From: Hypsibius dujardini
Lineage: Eukaryota; Tardigrada; Eutardigrada; Parachela; Hypsibiidae
NCBI GenBank assembly: GCA_001579985.1
Contig: LRSR01000772.1
Location: forward strand, 1 to 31,093
Direction of reading: 5' to 3'
DNA: 31,093 nt
In this document: piece after piece, positions 1-11,080 of the stretch
How positions within the stretch are numbered: position 1 is the first letter of the stretch
Layout: each line of letters starts with the position of its first letter
Position numbers and translations under genes: made by a program
The notes under the pieces: model-generated
The model's input: the letters and a program-made list of their open reading frames with translations, nothing else
The model's database searches: none
What the model was told of the DNA's origin: nothing

Positions 1-206
1 AATGCGTATCAGATAAGAAAAAAAGTTGTGGGAACATGTTTAAAAATGAAATAAATTGGACGGTTGAAAAAAGCTCCCTATAGAGGTCGCTGACTATGCA
101 GTGACTTATCTGTTTTCGATTAACTTGCGACAGAGCGCCCCCTGCCACCCGGTGGCCCATTCCACGATACGGAAAGTCAAGTGGCCCATTCCAGAGCCTT
201 TCCCTC
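1..206 (+). mobile_element. Dispersed inverted-repeat element, copy 1 (left-truncated by the window)
   Basis: This stretch matches, base for base over long runs, the right two thirds of the element at 7539-7845 and, in reverse, the element at 9556-9923. It starts with a GTATCAG-containing segment and ends with the terminal motif GAGCCTTTCCCTC. Two GTGGCCCATTCCA blocks lie near its right end. No open reading frame is preserved between copies, so it is best read as a non-autonomous MITE-like repeat. The left end lies outside the window. Confidence 0.75.
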
Positions 207-1077
207 ATATCTGTGACATGTCGATTACCGACTCAGCATATACGGCACCCATCAGCCAGGGCGCCCCGAACTCAGATTAATTTTATATAAACCTAATTAT
301 TAGCTAAAAAGTCTTTCCTCTTTCGGGTGACATTTATTTAATGAAAAACGGCTGAAAATTTTAAGTGTACGAATTACATCTCCGCCATGGCATTCTCAAC
401 AAGCAGCAGAAACGGATAAAAATGCAGCCAAAGAGATAGCGGAAGCTGGGAGTAATATTCCGTGATGCGGAACCGTTGGGGAGCACGAGGAGGGATCAAG
501 CGAGACACCGAATTTATTGGCATCTCGCTACAAGCCGACTAATTCCACTCGGTTTAATTAAATCAATTTGTGGAAGTCGTGCCGCGAAATTAATGCGGAT
601 TTCCGCGGACCGTCCGACCGGAGTAAAAGATTAGCCATGGATGGATAGTCGATTGGCTGGCCAAGTGACTCTCATCACCGCGGACTGCTGGGTGAAGGGG
701 CGAAACTCCAATGTTTCCTCTGAATGTCAGTAGCGTGCGGTCAAGTCGGGTGACCAGGTCCGTGCAAGGGGATTCCAGTGCAGTTGCAGTATCATGTCGA
801 TATTGCACCGAAGACCGATAAATTTTTTGTCTCGCTCGGCCTGATCGACGGAAAATTATCCCGACGGAACATTATCCGTACAAAGATGGAACAGAGACGG
901 TCCACCATGTTGGACCATCCGTTTGGGTGCACCCGGGTCAAGAATAGACCACCCTCTAAACCACCTCCACCGTACCTGTCCACCATGCGATCTCACTGGG
1001 TGCATCGTCGGAACTGATCATCCCATATTCTGGGCTAACCGCCAACCTTCTAGACTGACCTTCCGCCTTCAGGCCAG
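207..1077. other. Gene-free stretch
   Basis: No exon, RNA gene or element with clear ends was found here. From about 600 onward the sequence is rich in degenerate GACCGTCC/GTCCACC words that grade into the minisatellite at 1078. The small open frames on both strands have no recognisable product. Confidence 0.5.
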
Positions 1078-1308
1078 ACGGTCCACCACCATGATCTAAC
1101 GGTCCACCACCATGGTCCAACGGTCCACTACCATGGTCCAACGGTCCACTACCATGGTCCGACGGTCCACCACCATGGTGCAACGGTTCACCACCATGGT
1201 CCGACGGTCCACCACCATAGTCCAACGGTCCACCACCATGGTGCAACGGTCCACCACCATGGTGCAACGGTCCACCACCATGGTGCAACGGTCCACCACC
1301 ATGGTCCG
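1078..1308 (+). repeat. 21-bp minisatellite, 11 units
   Basis: Eleven head-to-tail units of 21 bases follow the pattern ACGGTCCACCACCATGGTCC plus one base, with a few substitutions per unit. Each unit contains the palindrome CCATGG (one unit has CCATAG). Because 21 is a multiple of three, the array is open in several frames on both strands and creates spurious repeat proteins. I see no start context, splice sites or conserved flank that would make it coding. Confidence 0.9.
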
Positions 1309-2898
1309 ACTTATTTTAGCTCCGCCAACCGCCGCCACTGGATTGACTGTCCGTCCACCTACCGGATCTTTCGAACGTCCGATCGACCGCTTGGTTAGAC
1401 CATGTCCCCCGAGAACCGGCTGTCATCTTCATTCGGCGCCTGTTTTAACTCCAGCCGTTTGCACAATACTGCGGACCCCTTTTCAATTAGCTTCTGAGCT
1501 CGTGAGGTTCTCGATGATTTAATTGCATTCTATCCGAGAAACGCAGCCCGGGCAGTTGAAGGTCTACCGTCCTTCGTCTCGATCGGACCGTTGGTTTTAG
1601 AAAATATGTTTTAGGGATCCATCAAGATGTATTCATCTAAAAGACACCTAAAAATAAAAAAAGAAGGAATATAGCACAGCACAGACAGCTGGAGTCCGTA
1701 CGGTTAACGGTTGACGGTCACCTTGGATGATGACCGGACAATGGATATTAGGTAGTCTGTCCGAAAGGGCCTAATGATATATCCGGCGGCAGCTGGTCAT
1801 TCTGAGTGACTAGCAGTCACAGAGAGAGGGATGACTTCCATCCACCGCCTGATAAACCGTCCAACCTCGTTGGAATGTCTTCCGACTCTACCCTCTGAAC
1901 CCCGGCTTCATCATGCACCTTCCAGACTGACTATCCCCTGCGTGAAGTGGATTAGTCCGAAGGGTTGACCGCCTACCCAGACAGTGGACGAGCATCCGAA
2001 CTGACCGTTGGCTTTCAGGACTCCACCTTCGAATTCACCACCGGAGCTGATCGCCCGTCTTTCGAACGGACCATTCATCTTTCCCAATCAACCAAACGAC
2101 TATGCTCGATTCAAGCAATCAACTTCGAACTGTCCACCTTCCTGACAGACCGTCCCTTCCACGACATTAGTTTTTTTTGCCATCAGATAGACTTCCTAAC
2201 CCAAATAAACTATTTACCTAAGCTCAAACCGTCCCTCAGCTCTCCCATGCAGCTGTTTCAGATGCTATAGTAGTATATCGTTCCGCGCGCGCCTCATGTT
2301 AACTCCATTTCCTACGACTCCATTTCCATTCGACTCCATTTCCTACGACTCCATTTCCATTTCCTACGTTCATTTCCTACGACTCAAACACCGTTTGGCG
2401 TCACTATGTTTTCACTTTTCACCATGTTTAGGTGTCATTAAAAAAATTGATTTGTGGAGACACTGGATGACCCTAAAAAGTATCTTTCTGAAACCTGGGA
2501 AAACAATTGCTGCTGTCTTGAAAGCGTCGTTCTCCTTCGGTTTCTTGATCGGCCACCGTTATCAGTGGCCAGTGTATTGTCACATCTATAGAAACCACAT
2601 CATTTCCTAACTGGTCTCCCTGCGCTGTACCGCTACCTTTACTCTTGTACAATTAGGTTACTATTTTTCATCTCAACGATTGATTTTAACATCTGCTGTG
2701 TTTTGCCCTCCAAAACAGCTGTTGGTGTTTATCGAGCACCATTATTTCCTCTTTCTGATAAGACTGATCCTTTCATCATATTCGGTTCACTGGCTGCTCG
2801 GAATGGATTCTGGCGAGACGAGCTTCTCGCGCTAGCAAATCTCATCCTGCCTCCATCCACCAGGAGGAGCTCCGAGCTCATTAGCCCGTCTGGTCGCG
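1309..2898. other. Gene-free, low-complexity stretch upstream of SUZ12
   Basis: The sequence is pyrimidine-rich with degenerate echoes of CCGTCC and TCCACCTTC words. A short tandem tract of TCCATTTCCTACGAC-type units lies at about 2304-2385. An open frame at about 2703-2930 overlaps the SUZ12 start, but in a different frame. The 5' untranslated region and promoter of SUZ12 should lie in the right part; no clear TATA box was seen. Confidence 0.45.
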
Positions 2899-5800
2899 AT
2901 GGCCAAACATGCAATCTGGCAGGTAATTAGAACAGCAAGGGTCGTTTTAATTTCACACTTCACAGTATATTTTATTTCCGGGAGTCCGCATGGAAATAGT
3001 TTTGTTCAATCGCATCTCCCACCCCGGAGTCATTTCGAAAGGAATTGATTGGATTTGTGGAGTTTGAAACAGCGATAGAATTCTTTTGACTGGTTTCTGT
3101 CATAAAATGTCTCAATTACACAAGTTATCAATCAACGATCGCCTACTTGCCATACTCTCCCCGTTGCCCAATCAATCAATCGATCGATCTCTCATTCACC
3201 TAGTTTGAATTCAAAAACCAGCGGATTTAGTACTGTAAATCAATCAACGGGTTACGGATCGCTGCATATGACTTGACTGCACCCTCTTCTTTTTTCAGGG
3301 TCCACATCCTCTCATTCCTACTGACAGCCAGCGGAAGCCCGTGACTCTCAGTCAAGCGCAGCATCACTCGATAATTCCCACCGTGCTGCCTGAGCGGAAT
3401 CTGGAAGAAATCTTGGTGAAATATCCCCTGGTCGCCACGCAGGCCACAATTGTGCAGGTACTTAAGTTTCTGACGCTGCTCTCGGCTTCTCAGTAGCTTT
3501 TGAACTTCGATACTTGTGCGAACACTTCCATTCACAACAGTGTCATAGCTTCAATAGCTAAAAACCTAGATAAATAGTATTCTCCATCCCATCATATACC
3601 CCATAAAAACATTAATCATTGGCTATAGCTATTTTACCCTTCCCTTGTAGTGTGTGGGGGGCCCAATAGCACCCTGGCTATTTTACCCCTCCCATGCTGT
3701 CCGTTCTTCCGTCTGCCATTCCGTTGTCTGTCCGTCGTTCACCCAGTCGTCCATCCGTCGTCCGTTCTTCCGTCTGTCATTCCGTTGTCTGTCCATCGTT
3801 CACCCAGTCGTCCATCCGTCGTCCGTTCTTCCGTCTGTCCTTCCGTTGTCTGTCCGTCCGTTGTCAATCCGTCGTTCACCCATCCGTCCGTCCGTCTGTT
3901 CGTCCGTTCGTTGTTGGTTCATCCGTTGTCAATCCGTCGTTCACCCATCCGTCCGTCCGTCCGTCTGTTCGTCCGTTCGTTGTTGGTTCATCCGTTGTCA
4001 ATCCGTCGTTCACCCATCCGTCCGTCGTCCATCCGTCGTCCGTTCTTCCGTCTGTCCTTCCGTTGTCTGTCCGTCCGTTGTCATCCGTCGTTCACCCATC
4101 CGTCCGTCGTCCATCCGTCGTCCGCCCGTCCGTTCGTTGTTGGTTCATCCGCTATCCGTTCAGTCTTGCCCGTTGTTCGACCATCTGTCCGATAACGGAC
4201 GGACAGACGGACAACGCCGGATGGCCAACGGACGGACGGAAAACCTGGGAAAGGATAAAATAGCAGATGCGCCTGGTGATGTATACAGGGAGGGGTAAAA
4301 TAGCCACGGTTCTATTGGGCCCCAAAAAGGGGGGGGGTAAAATAGCCACTCTGTTAATCATGTATTTAATTTTATGTTTTATATCTAATCATTTAATATC
4401 TAATCATTATTTAAGTTCTGCAACTTTACTAGTCAAATTATTTTCATGTAAAATAAGCGTTTTAATACAGTAGCAATTTTATTTCACATGCATTCAAACA
4501 CGGTATTTAAAGAAGGCTACTAGTACTAATATGAACTCACCATTGTGCAGGCTCGCGGTGATGCCATTTCGACCGGACGAATTCTTCTCCGGCGCTGCTT
4601 CGTCTACAATCTCGCGCATCGACGCTACCGAACCGGCCACTGCGACTGCACGCGCGCAGAGCTTCAGACTGGTCAAGTCGCCTTCCTCGAATCCATCGTC
4701 TTCAAGATATGGCTGCAGAAGCTCTCTCATATCTCCACGGCCAGCCGTGCCGACACCATCCGCAACTTTGCATGCGACGACGGGGACAAAGCACTCAATG
4801 AACAACGCACGCACTGGATAAAACACCTGATGAAGCATATTGACACCTTTAAAAAGCTTCCCAGCGCACCTGTTGCCTTTTTTGTCCGCAGAATTCAGTT
4901 GGAGGATAAGCCGGGTCGTCTTCAAAGCGGAAACGACGATGGAGGAATCTCATTAAAATGCGCCCTTGTCGCGGCCAACCAGGTGGCGAGCAAGGATTAC
5001 GACTATCAGATTGTGCAGGCGGGACCGAAGCTGGCCGGTACCTTGGACGAAAACGGCGGCGTCACGTTCAACGAGCAGGGCTTTTCGCTGTCGCACTGGG
5101 GCAGGGGAGCCCGATTGGTGTTGCGGCTTGATGGATTGGAGGAGGTGCTGCCTAATAATGTGGTATTTTTCGATCTCCTACCCAAGCCGAACGAGCACTC
5201 CAGTATTGGTTTTACGCTGACCGGCAAGACCCGCAAGATCCGCGTGGAAGCCAGACTACAATGGCAGGCACCTGTGCCGAAGGAGGCGCATTTGAAGTTC
5301 CGGTACGTGTTCATCTATGCCAGTGGCTCGGTTATGCAAGTGCGGGAGATGGCGATTATTCGACGACCGGAATGGCTGACTGGGACGACGTGTTTGTTCT
5401 GTCGAATGGCCTGTGATAGCATTGTGAATCTGCTAAGGTGAGAAACACCTGAAACGGGAGTACTTGACTGTTGCGGAATCTCAGTACGCGTCCATGTGAG
5501 ATTGTATAAACGTTCTACTCTGTGGTTCTGCTGTGTCTATTTGTCCGTTTGTGTCTGCCTATCTGTCTGTTATTCCTTCCGACCTGTCTGACTCTGTCGT
5601 AAGTACCAATTTGGTTACGTACTCGTACCATACAACTACAGTACTTACAATTGCATGCTGCATTGTGCAGCATAAGAACCTCGGCAAGAACTTCAGCAAG
5701 AACCTCGGTCTCGACAGCTTGCTTCGACAGCAGTAGCTGTCATGTGGGGAACATCTGTCATTTGCCGTACCTTCTGTTCTATTCTATTCAAAGCGTGTCT

Positions 5801-7063
5801 CCTTTCTGCGCTGCAGGCACATCGAGGGATGTCATCCCGGGGTGGGATTCGAGTATGATCCGGCGATGGGACGGCTGTACTTCTGGTTCTCGCCAGAGAA
5901 GACGCTAATTCGGTGTTTCGCTGTGCCAGGTTTAATCGATAACGATATTTTGGAAGTCAAGTTCCACCGGAGGCAGCACTTGACCACTTCAATCAAGCAC
6001 GGTTTCCGGATGGACAGTCGCGGAGAACTGATCCACTCCATTGGGATTTTGGATTGGATGTCTTCTCGCTATCACCCAAACCGGGAACGAGGTAAGGAAA
6101 TTAACTGATTCAGCCGGCAAGAAAGATCGGCAAGTTTTGTTTGCTGCTTATTCTATGCAGAGTTCTTGACTCTCACAAAATCATAAAACTCTAATAATTT
6201 TTTCTGGTGATTTAAAGATCTTCTACCTGTCTTCAATCTGAAGCATGTAACTGCGGTCTACGGTGTGCCAATCAGCCTTGCCGGTCAGATGCTCGTCCAG
6301 ATGCACGGGATACGAACCTGTCGCCCAGACTTGAAGAACCTCTGCGATCTCGACTCGGACGATGATGACGAAAGCCAGCAGGTGGGAATTCCCGATCGCT
6401 GTGTGCTTGACAGGATCCCTAACAACTTGTGGAACAGTGGAGCGTGTTAATTTCTTTCAGATTCACCGAGCCAACTGTATCAGCGAAATCTCCGATGCCA
6501 GTGACACAGAGAAAGCATTCATGATCCTCTGGAATCGCTTTCTGCGGACTGCTGGATATATACCTTATCATCGAATGTTCGGTAGGTAGTGTGAATGGAC
6601 TGCAGCGGCTAACAATTCCCAAAAATGCAGGCAGCCACAATGTGTGTCGAAATTTGTATCGAACTTTCCCATAGACGCGTCTTGACCTTCCGGTACGGGG
6701 GCGGGCAAGATTTTAGTAAAAATGCAAAGTGGGGAGCATTAGTATGATTTTGCTATTTTTACTCTAAAAAACGTCAGGGGGTACCCTTGGGTCACTTTTT
6801 CGATTTCGGACCGGGGGGGGGGGAGAATTGCCCACATGCCACCCCCTAGTACGCGCCACTGAAGGTTCCTTCTGTTACCGGAAATGTGTGATGTTCCAGC
6901 CACTCTTCAGCAGTTTGTTCGAGCTCACGGTACGGATATCGAACTGATGGACTGCTATTCCGTCTTCGTTGCCCACGTTGTCGTCTTTCAGCGTGACGGT
7001 TACATCCTCAAGGAGGAACTCCGGAACATTATGAAGTATTACCGACAAATAGTGCGTCTGTAG
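2899..7063 (+). CDS. SUZ12: Polycomb protein SUZ12 (PRC2 subunit), seven exons
   Basis: Predicted 597-residue nuclear subunit of the PRC2 H3K27 methyltransferase. Coding exons are 2899-2922, 3299-3457, 4551-5437, 5817-6091, 6218-6381, 6461-6581 and 6900-7063; all junctions are GT-AG and phases agree. Exons 2-3 contain an N-terminal block (about residues 42-92) that aligns with the helical start of animal SUZ12, including ILLRRCFVYNLAHRRYRTG. A C2H2 zinc finger (C342-x2-C345-x12-H358-x4-H363) is split by intron 3 exactly as C-x2-C-x12-H-x4-H in the family. An acidic DSDDDDE stretch precedes the VEFS box (about 500-595), which has the EKAFMILWNRF and TLQQFVRAHG blocks. The start is the first ATG after an in-frame stop, in context GCGATGG. 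The protein is shorter than human SUZ12 (739 residues), with no long N-terminal low-complexity region and no C-terminal tail. Family assignment is firm; the 8-residue first exon is inferred from phase. Confidence 0.9.
3621..4350. mobile_element. Foldback element with minisatellite core inside SUZ12 intron 2
   Basis: The left side carries GGGGCCCAATAG...GGCTATTTTACCCCTCCC (3657-3693). The right side carries its near-perfect reverse complement, GGGAGGGGTAAAATAGCC...CTATTGGGCCCC (4288-4324). Further copies of the TATTTTACCC motif lie outside and inside these arms, at 3628, 4249 and 4331, all in the matching orientation. The core (3700-4190) is a GTCCGTCC/GTTCACCCATCC minisatellite. It switches strand near 4195 to GGACGGACAGACGG. 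The long Pro/Ser/Arg open frames across it are by-products of the array. Confidence 0.8.
6603..6861. mobile_element. MITE-like element related to the 21273 copy, in SUZ12 intron 6
   Basis: The right half reads GGGGGTACCCTTGGGTCACTTTTTCGATTT, then a G-run, an ACCCCC run and the end CGCGCCACTG. The same order (GGGGGACCCTTAGGGTACATTTTTTACTTT, G-run, C-run, CGCGCCACTG) occurs in the element at 21273-21477. The right end is therefore clear. The left end is placed tentatively at the degenerate CAGCGGCTA and could be wrong. It lies between SUZ12 exons 6 and 7 and does not disturb their splice sites. Confidence 0.55.
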
Positions 7064-7538
7064 GAGCTGTCGCGCAATCTTTCGGACGGGCTGAGTGATT
7101 AAAGGATGCCGCCTTCATCATCGGTCTTATGTTTTGGTTCCACTCTCAGGTGACCTCATCATCTTGAATGTGGCCCCACCCTCAGTGGTCACTTTGTGAT
7201 CTAGTTTTAGCGCTGGGTGTTTTTCTCTCAATCTTCTCGTTTATTTTTTTCGTGTTTGTCAGTAACTGCTCTCGTCAGTTTTCTGCAGTGAAATTACATT
7301 TTTTTTACAGATTTTCTTCCGATTTGAACATTGAAGATGCGAGAGTCATCATGATCTTGGTCAATGTCGATATGTAACAGTCATTTTGGTAAAGATTCTC
7401 ATTTGGTACGCTTTCGGTTAATGCTTTTTGGTAATTACATCGAATTCGCGGATAATTCCGCTAGTGCTTTTCGAAGACGTTTGCGCGCACCCAATTTGCG
7501 AGAATGCGTCATCGTGCACTGCTCGAGAGTATTAGTAT
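7064..7538. other. Gene-free stretch downstream of SUZ12
   Basis: This holds the SUZ12 3' flank. ATTAAA at about 7098 is a possible weak polyadenylation signal. No other feature was recognised. Confidence 0.4.
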
Positions 7539-7845
7539 GAGGGAAAGGCTCTGGAATGGGCCACCCTGGAATCGGATTTCCAGACAGGTTTTTGGCGAAC
7601 ACCAAGATTCTAAACGACAGAGAATAATCGATAACCCCGGTGGAACGTGTATCAGATATAAAGAAAAGTTGTGAGAACATGTTTAAAAAACGAAATGGAC
7701 GGTTGGAAAAAGCTCCCTATAGAGGTCGCTGACTATGCAATGGCTTATCTGTTTTCGATTAATTTGCGACAGAGCGCGCCCTGCCACCCAGTGGCCCATT
7801 CCACGGTACGGAAAGTCAAGTGGCCCATTCCAGAGCCTTTCCCTC
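7539..7845 (+). mobile_element. Dispersed inverted-repeat element, copy 2 (complete)
   Basis: A 307-bp element bounded by perfect terminal inverted repeats: GAGGGAAAGGCTCTGG at the left and its reverse complement CCAGAGCCTTTCCCTC at the right, extending through GAATGGGCCAC. The right arm carries two GTGGCCCATTCCA blocks, the left arm one. Its interior matches copy 1 (1-206) and copy 3 (9556-9923, inverted). There is no transposase, so it is a MITE-like repeat; no convincing target-site duplication is visible. Confidence 0.85.
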
Positions 7846-9015
7846 GAAGTTGTATTGCGCGACTCACAACAACCAACACATTTTCTGCTACGGGACGGGT
7901 TAATGCCTACGCAGATGCGGCAGTTCCCCAAGCGACCGTCCGATGTTGAATAGATCGGTGGCTCGGCGGTTTTCAGCCGGCGCCCTGGCCGGTTCCAATT
8001 GTAACATTTCTTATTCCAGTTCCGGACATTGTTCTATTCTTCTAAGTAGACCGTACAATCACTGTGAAATTTTTCTGAGATTTCGTTCGAATTTTGGTTC
8101 GGGGTTGTCACTGCACAGTTGGTGTAGTCTCGGAGCATTGGAGGCTCAGCGCCAACTTGGAGCGTGAACCGATAGACCGCAATTGACCGGTCGGTTTCCC
8201 GCAAGCCCGATACTCCAACCTAACGGTACGACGTCACAAACGTCCTGGCATTACCGAAAATCCAGTCGAGCGGCTGGGTTGCGAACTCTCTTCGCTTTTT
8301 CCACTCTGTAGGCTCATCACAAAATATTTGGTAAACAAGCGGTGTCGAGTTGACTGGAATCAGCGACGATCGTAACGCAAACGGACAAGCACACTAAACT
8401 CTCACCAGGAATCGTGGTCGTGGTCGTGGTCGTGATCGTGGTTTTTCCGACGGACCAGCGAGTGCATTCTTTTCCGTTCTCTTCGATTGACCTAATGGAA
8501 AGTTCCGTCAACGCTGTCTCCATCACGACGTAAAACCATCTCTGAGAGCCTTTCCTGATTCACCAGATGAGCAGCAGATGGCCACAAAAGCACAATCCTG
8601 CGTCATTTCCCCGTGCCCTCTTCTGATTTGGTAAGGTTTTGCTTGCGATTGTGGGACACTTCTGGTCGTGGTTGTGGGACACTTCTGTCCTGGCTTTTGA
8701 ACTTGCGCACATTTACCTAAGTAACTCGTCTTATTTCTTAATGATTTAATATTAGTTAGACAAGTGGCAAAGTGGAAAGTCTGTAACTAATTAGTTATCA
8801 GCAGGTTTTGTGGGTGACTGACAGGTATCAGGTATCACTGCCATCTTACGGAATGGACGAATAGAGCGAACTAGAAAATGTCCTGGGTGTTAGAATAACG
8901 CGTATATACTACACATTATTGACTGGTATAGGGACGTCCATGTCCTATTGAGTTCGAGTTGTCGAATAAGAAGGCGTGTGACCCTTTGATTAAGGTTTTA
9001 TACAGTAGTACACAG
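7846..9015. other. Gene-free stretch
   Basis: Only short imperfect repeats are visible: GTCGTGGTCGTGGTCGTG near 8420 and a doubled TTGTGGGACACTTCTG near 8650-8690. No exon with matching splice sites was found on either strand. Confidence 0.4.
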
Positions 9016-9147
9016 CTCTACAACTGGCGGGGAGAAACCTTTTCGGGCTTGTGATTGGGCGTACGGCCTTTTGTTAGCAGGCTCAATTTCCGCTTGCAGC
9101 GCGTAAAACTCTTACGAACGGGAGAAGGTTTCTCCGCCAGCTGTAAG
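9016..9147. mobile_element. Short inverted-repeat element (about 132 bp)
   Basis: The left arm ACAACTGGCGGGGAGAAACC and the right arm GGTTTCTCCGCCAGCTGT are near-perfect reverse complements about 25 bases long. They enclose about 75 bases of unique sequence. The size and arms suit a tiny MITE or a solo hairpin. There is no sequence relation to the other elements here that I can see. Confidence 0.6.
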
Positions 9148-9555
9148 GGTTCCGTGTCTAATGTAATATTATCGGCTGCTCTCTTTCAACCTGAACGGAA
9201 CGCTGTTCCAATCAAAAGCTGATTAGAGTTTTTTTCTCGGACGTGCAGAGATATTCTGTATTACCCAGCTACTTGCACACAAAACTATCTCAGTGCGTTG
9301 TATAAAACTGATAAACTTTTAATTTACGGACATGACCGTTCTTATGAGCGGAAAGATTTGCTGTAGCATATTTAAACTGATATGCTGATTGAGTGATTGA
9401 GTGACTGAGTGAAAAATTGATGATCCATATCATTTACCTCTTGCTGGCGATGAAAGATTTAAAATACATTGTGTGGACTCGAAATAAAATCATGTCTGAA
9501 CGGCGTGCAGTATTCTGAAGGAGAAGTGTAGTATTGCATTTTTGCATGTAGGTGT

Positions 9556-9923
9556 GAGGGAGAGGTCCTGGGATGGGCCACTGTGAGGGAGAGGTCCTGG
9601 GATGGGCCACTTGACTTTCCGTACCCTGGAATGGGCCACCGGGTGGCAGTGGGCGCTCTGTCGCGTACTATTGCAAAACAAATGAGTCACCGCATAGGCG
9701 GCGACCTTTATAGGAGCTGTTTCCAACCGTCCAATTATTTCGTTTTTTAAATATGTTCCTACATTTTTTTCCATAACTGATACGCGTTTCACCAGAATTA
9801 TCACTTATTCTCTCTCGTTTAAGACTTTGGTGATAGTCAAAATCTGTCTGGAAGTTGTGATTCCAGGGTGGCCTATTCTAGGGTACGGGAAAGTCGAGTG
9901 GCCCATTCCAGGACCCTTCCCTC
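9556..9923 (-). mobile_element. Dispersed inverted-repeat element, copy 3 (inverted)
   Basis: Read on the minus strand it begins GAGGGAAGGGTCCTGGAATGG and ends CCTCTCCCTC, following copies 1 and 2 through the GTATCAG and AAAGGTCGC segments. Both termini carry the doubled GTGGCCCATTCCA blocks. Its outer 29 bases are duplicated in tandem on the plus-strand left side (9553-9610). It is more diverged from copies 1 and 2 than those are from each other. Confidence 0.8.
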
Positions 9924-10310
9924 GTTCTGGTGTCACTCACGCGCGATTACGAGCATCTCTCCTACCTCGTAAGATCAATCGCAGTTTTTTAGCAACGAAT
10001 TGCACGGGGTCTTTTGATTTAAATTTTTTTTTGATTTAAATTTTTTTTTGATTTAAATTTTTTTTTATTAATTTATTTGAGTTTTGAAGCACAAGAAAAG
10101 AGAGGCCAGCTTATTATTTATATAATTTGCATCAAGTCAAGCGCTGCGAAACAATACTTAATTTCCTCTTTCTTGGATGGTCATCACAACACGCACCGAA
10201 GCCAGATGGGCGCTGCAAATTTCGCCGAGTGGAAGTTATTGCTATTAATAATTAAATATTAAAACAAATAAATTAAACGCCAGTACAGCATAAACCTTTT
10301 CCAGAAGAAC
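9924..10310. other. Gene-free stretch with A/T-rich 17-bp tandem
   Basis: Three units of GATTTAAATTTTTTTTT (period 17) lie at 10016-10067. The remainder is AT-rich and shows no gene signal. Confidence 0.5.
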
Positions 10311-11080
10311 TCCACCAGAGATGGTACACTCGCGAGTGTGAGGGTGAGTGTTAAAATTCGTGATTCTCTAGTACATCCACACATGGTCACAATTTTGGGT
10401 GGCAGACTTTAAGGCAAAAAGGGTAGTCCGAGTTCGAGCCGAATTAAGTCATCTCGCGCACGCGCTCTCGACCATGCAGCCTTAACTCAATTGATCGATT
10501 GATTGAACTTGTTTATTTTGACGGAATTTAGTGCAGCTTGCTCAATCTAACTTTTCCGCTGAGCCGGGCATTAAATCAAAGATTCAGGAGAAGGCAATGG
10601 CAAGCTCTAGCCAAGAGTGGCTCAAACTCAGACCACCTGATGGCTCGAACTCTGCCACCCAAAATTGTGGCCATGTGTGTACATATCCTATAGTATATAT
10701 ATATATACGGTAGAATTCCGATCAATTGGTGCTATTGCGCAGTCAGCTCAGTCAAAAGAGACCGGGGCTGATTGCTTGCAAAGATAGGAGACCCCTCAGA
10801 AGTAATTTACTGGGTCCAAGAATCGGCACCAGTTGATCGGAATTCTGCAGTATATATACCAGGCAAACGTGGTGGGTTAAATCGGTCGGGTGGCAGAGGG
10901 CGCCACAAATGTAAATTAAACGCGGTGTGTCTGAAGCTGTTTAGTGTTGTTTACAATTTACACTTGTGGCGCCCTCCGCCACCTGACCGATTCAACTCGC
11001 GAGTGTAAATGAGTGAGTGTGCACTCGCCTCAAGTGAGTGCGAGTGCGAATGCGAATGTGAATGTACCATCTCTGGTTCG
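10311..11080. mobile_element. Nested inverted-repeat complex (four hairpins)
   Basis: The outer arms are CCAGAGATGGTACA (10313 on) and its reverse complement ending at about 11077; both continue into GAGTG-rich sequence. Inside lie three further pairs. The first is CACACATGGTCACAATTTTG at 10379 with its match at 10659-10683. The second is GAATTCCGATCAATTGGTGC at 10712-10731 with its match at 10825-10846, flanked by TATATATA. The third is CGGTCGGGTGGCAGAGGGCG at 10881 with its match at 10968-10993. The middle hairpin resembles a small pogo/Tc1-like MITE with TA-rich flanks. No coding sequence is present. Confidence 0.75.

Noticed and set aside
2703-2930. 75-residue frame overlapping the SUZ12 start
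   Set aside because: Its frame does not join in phase with the SUZ12 exon at 3299, whereas the short ATG frame at 2899 does.
3650-4298. Three overlapping plus-strand frames of 181-214 residues rich in Pro, Ser, Val and Arg
   Set aside because: They are translations of the CCGTCC minisatellite inside an intron; all three frames are open because of the repeat composition.
10425-10445. GAGTTCGAGCC, resembling a tRNA or SINE B box
   Set aside because: No A box at the right distance and no cloverleaf; it lies within the nested inverted repeats.
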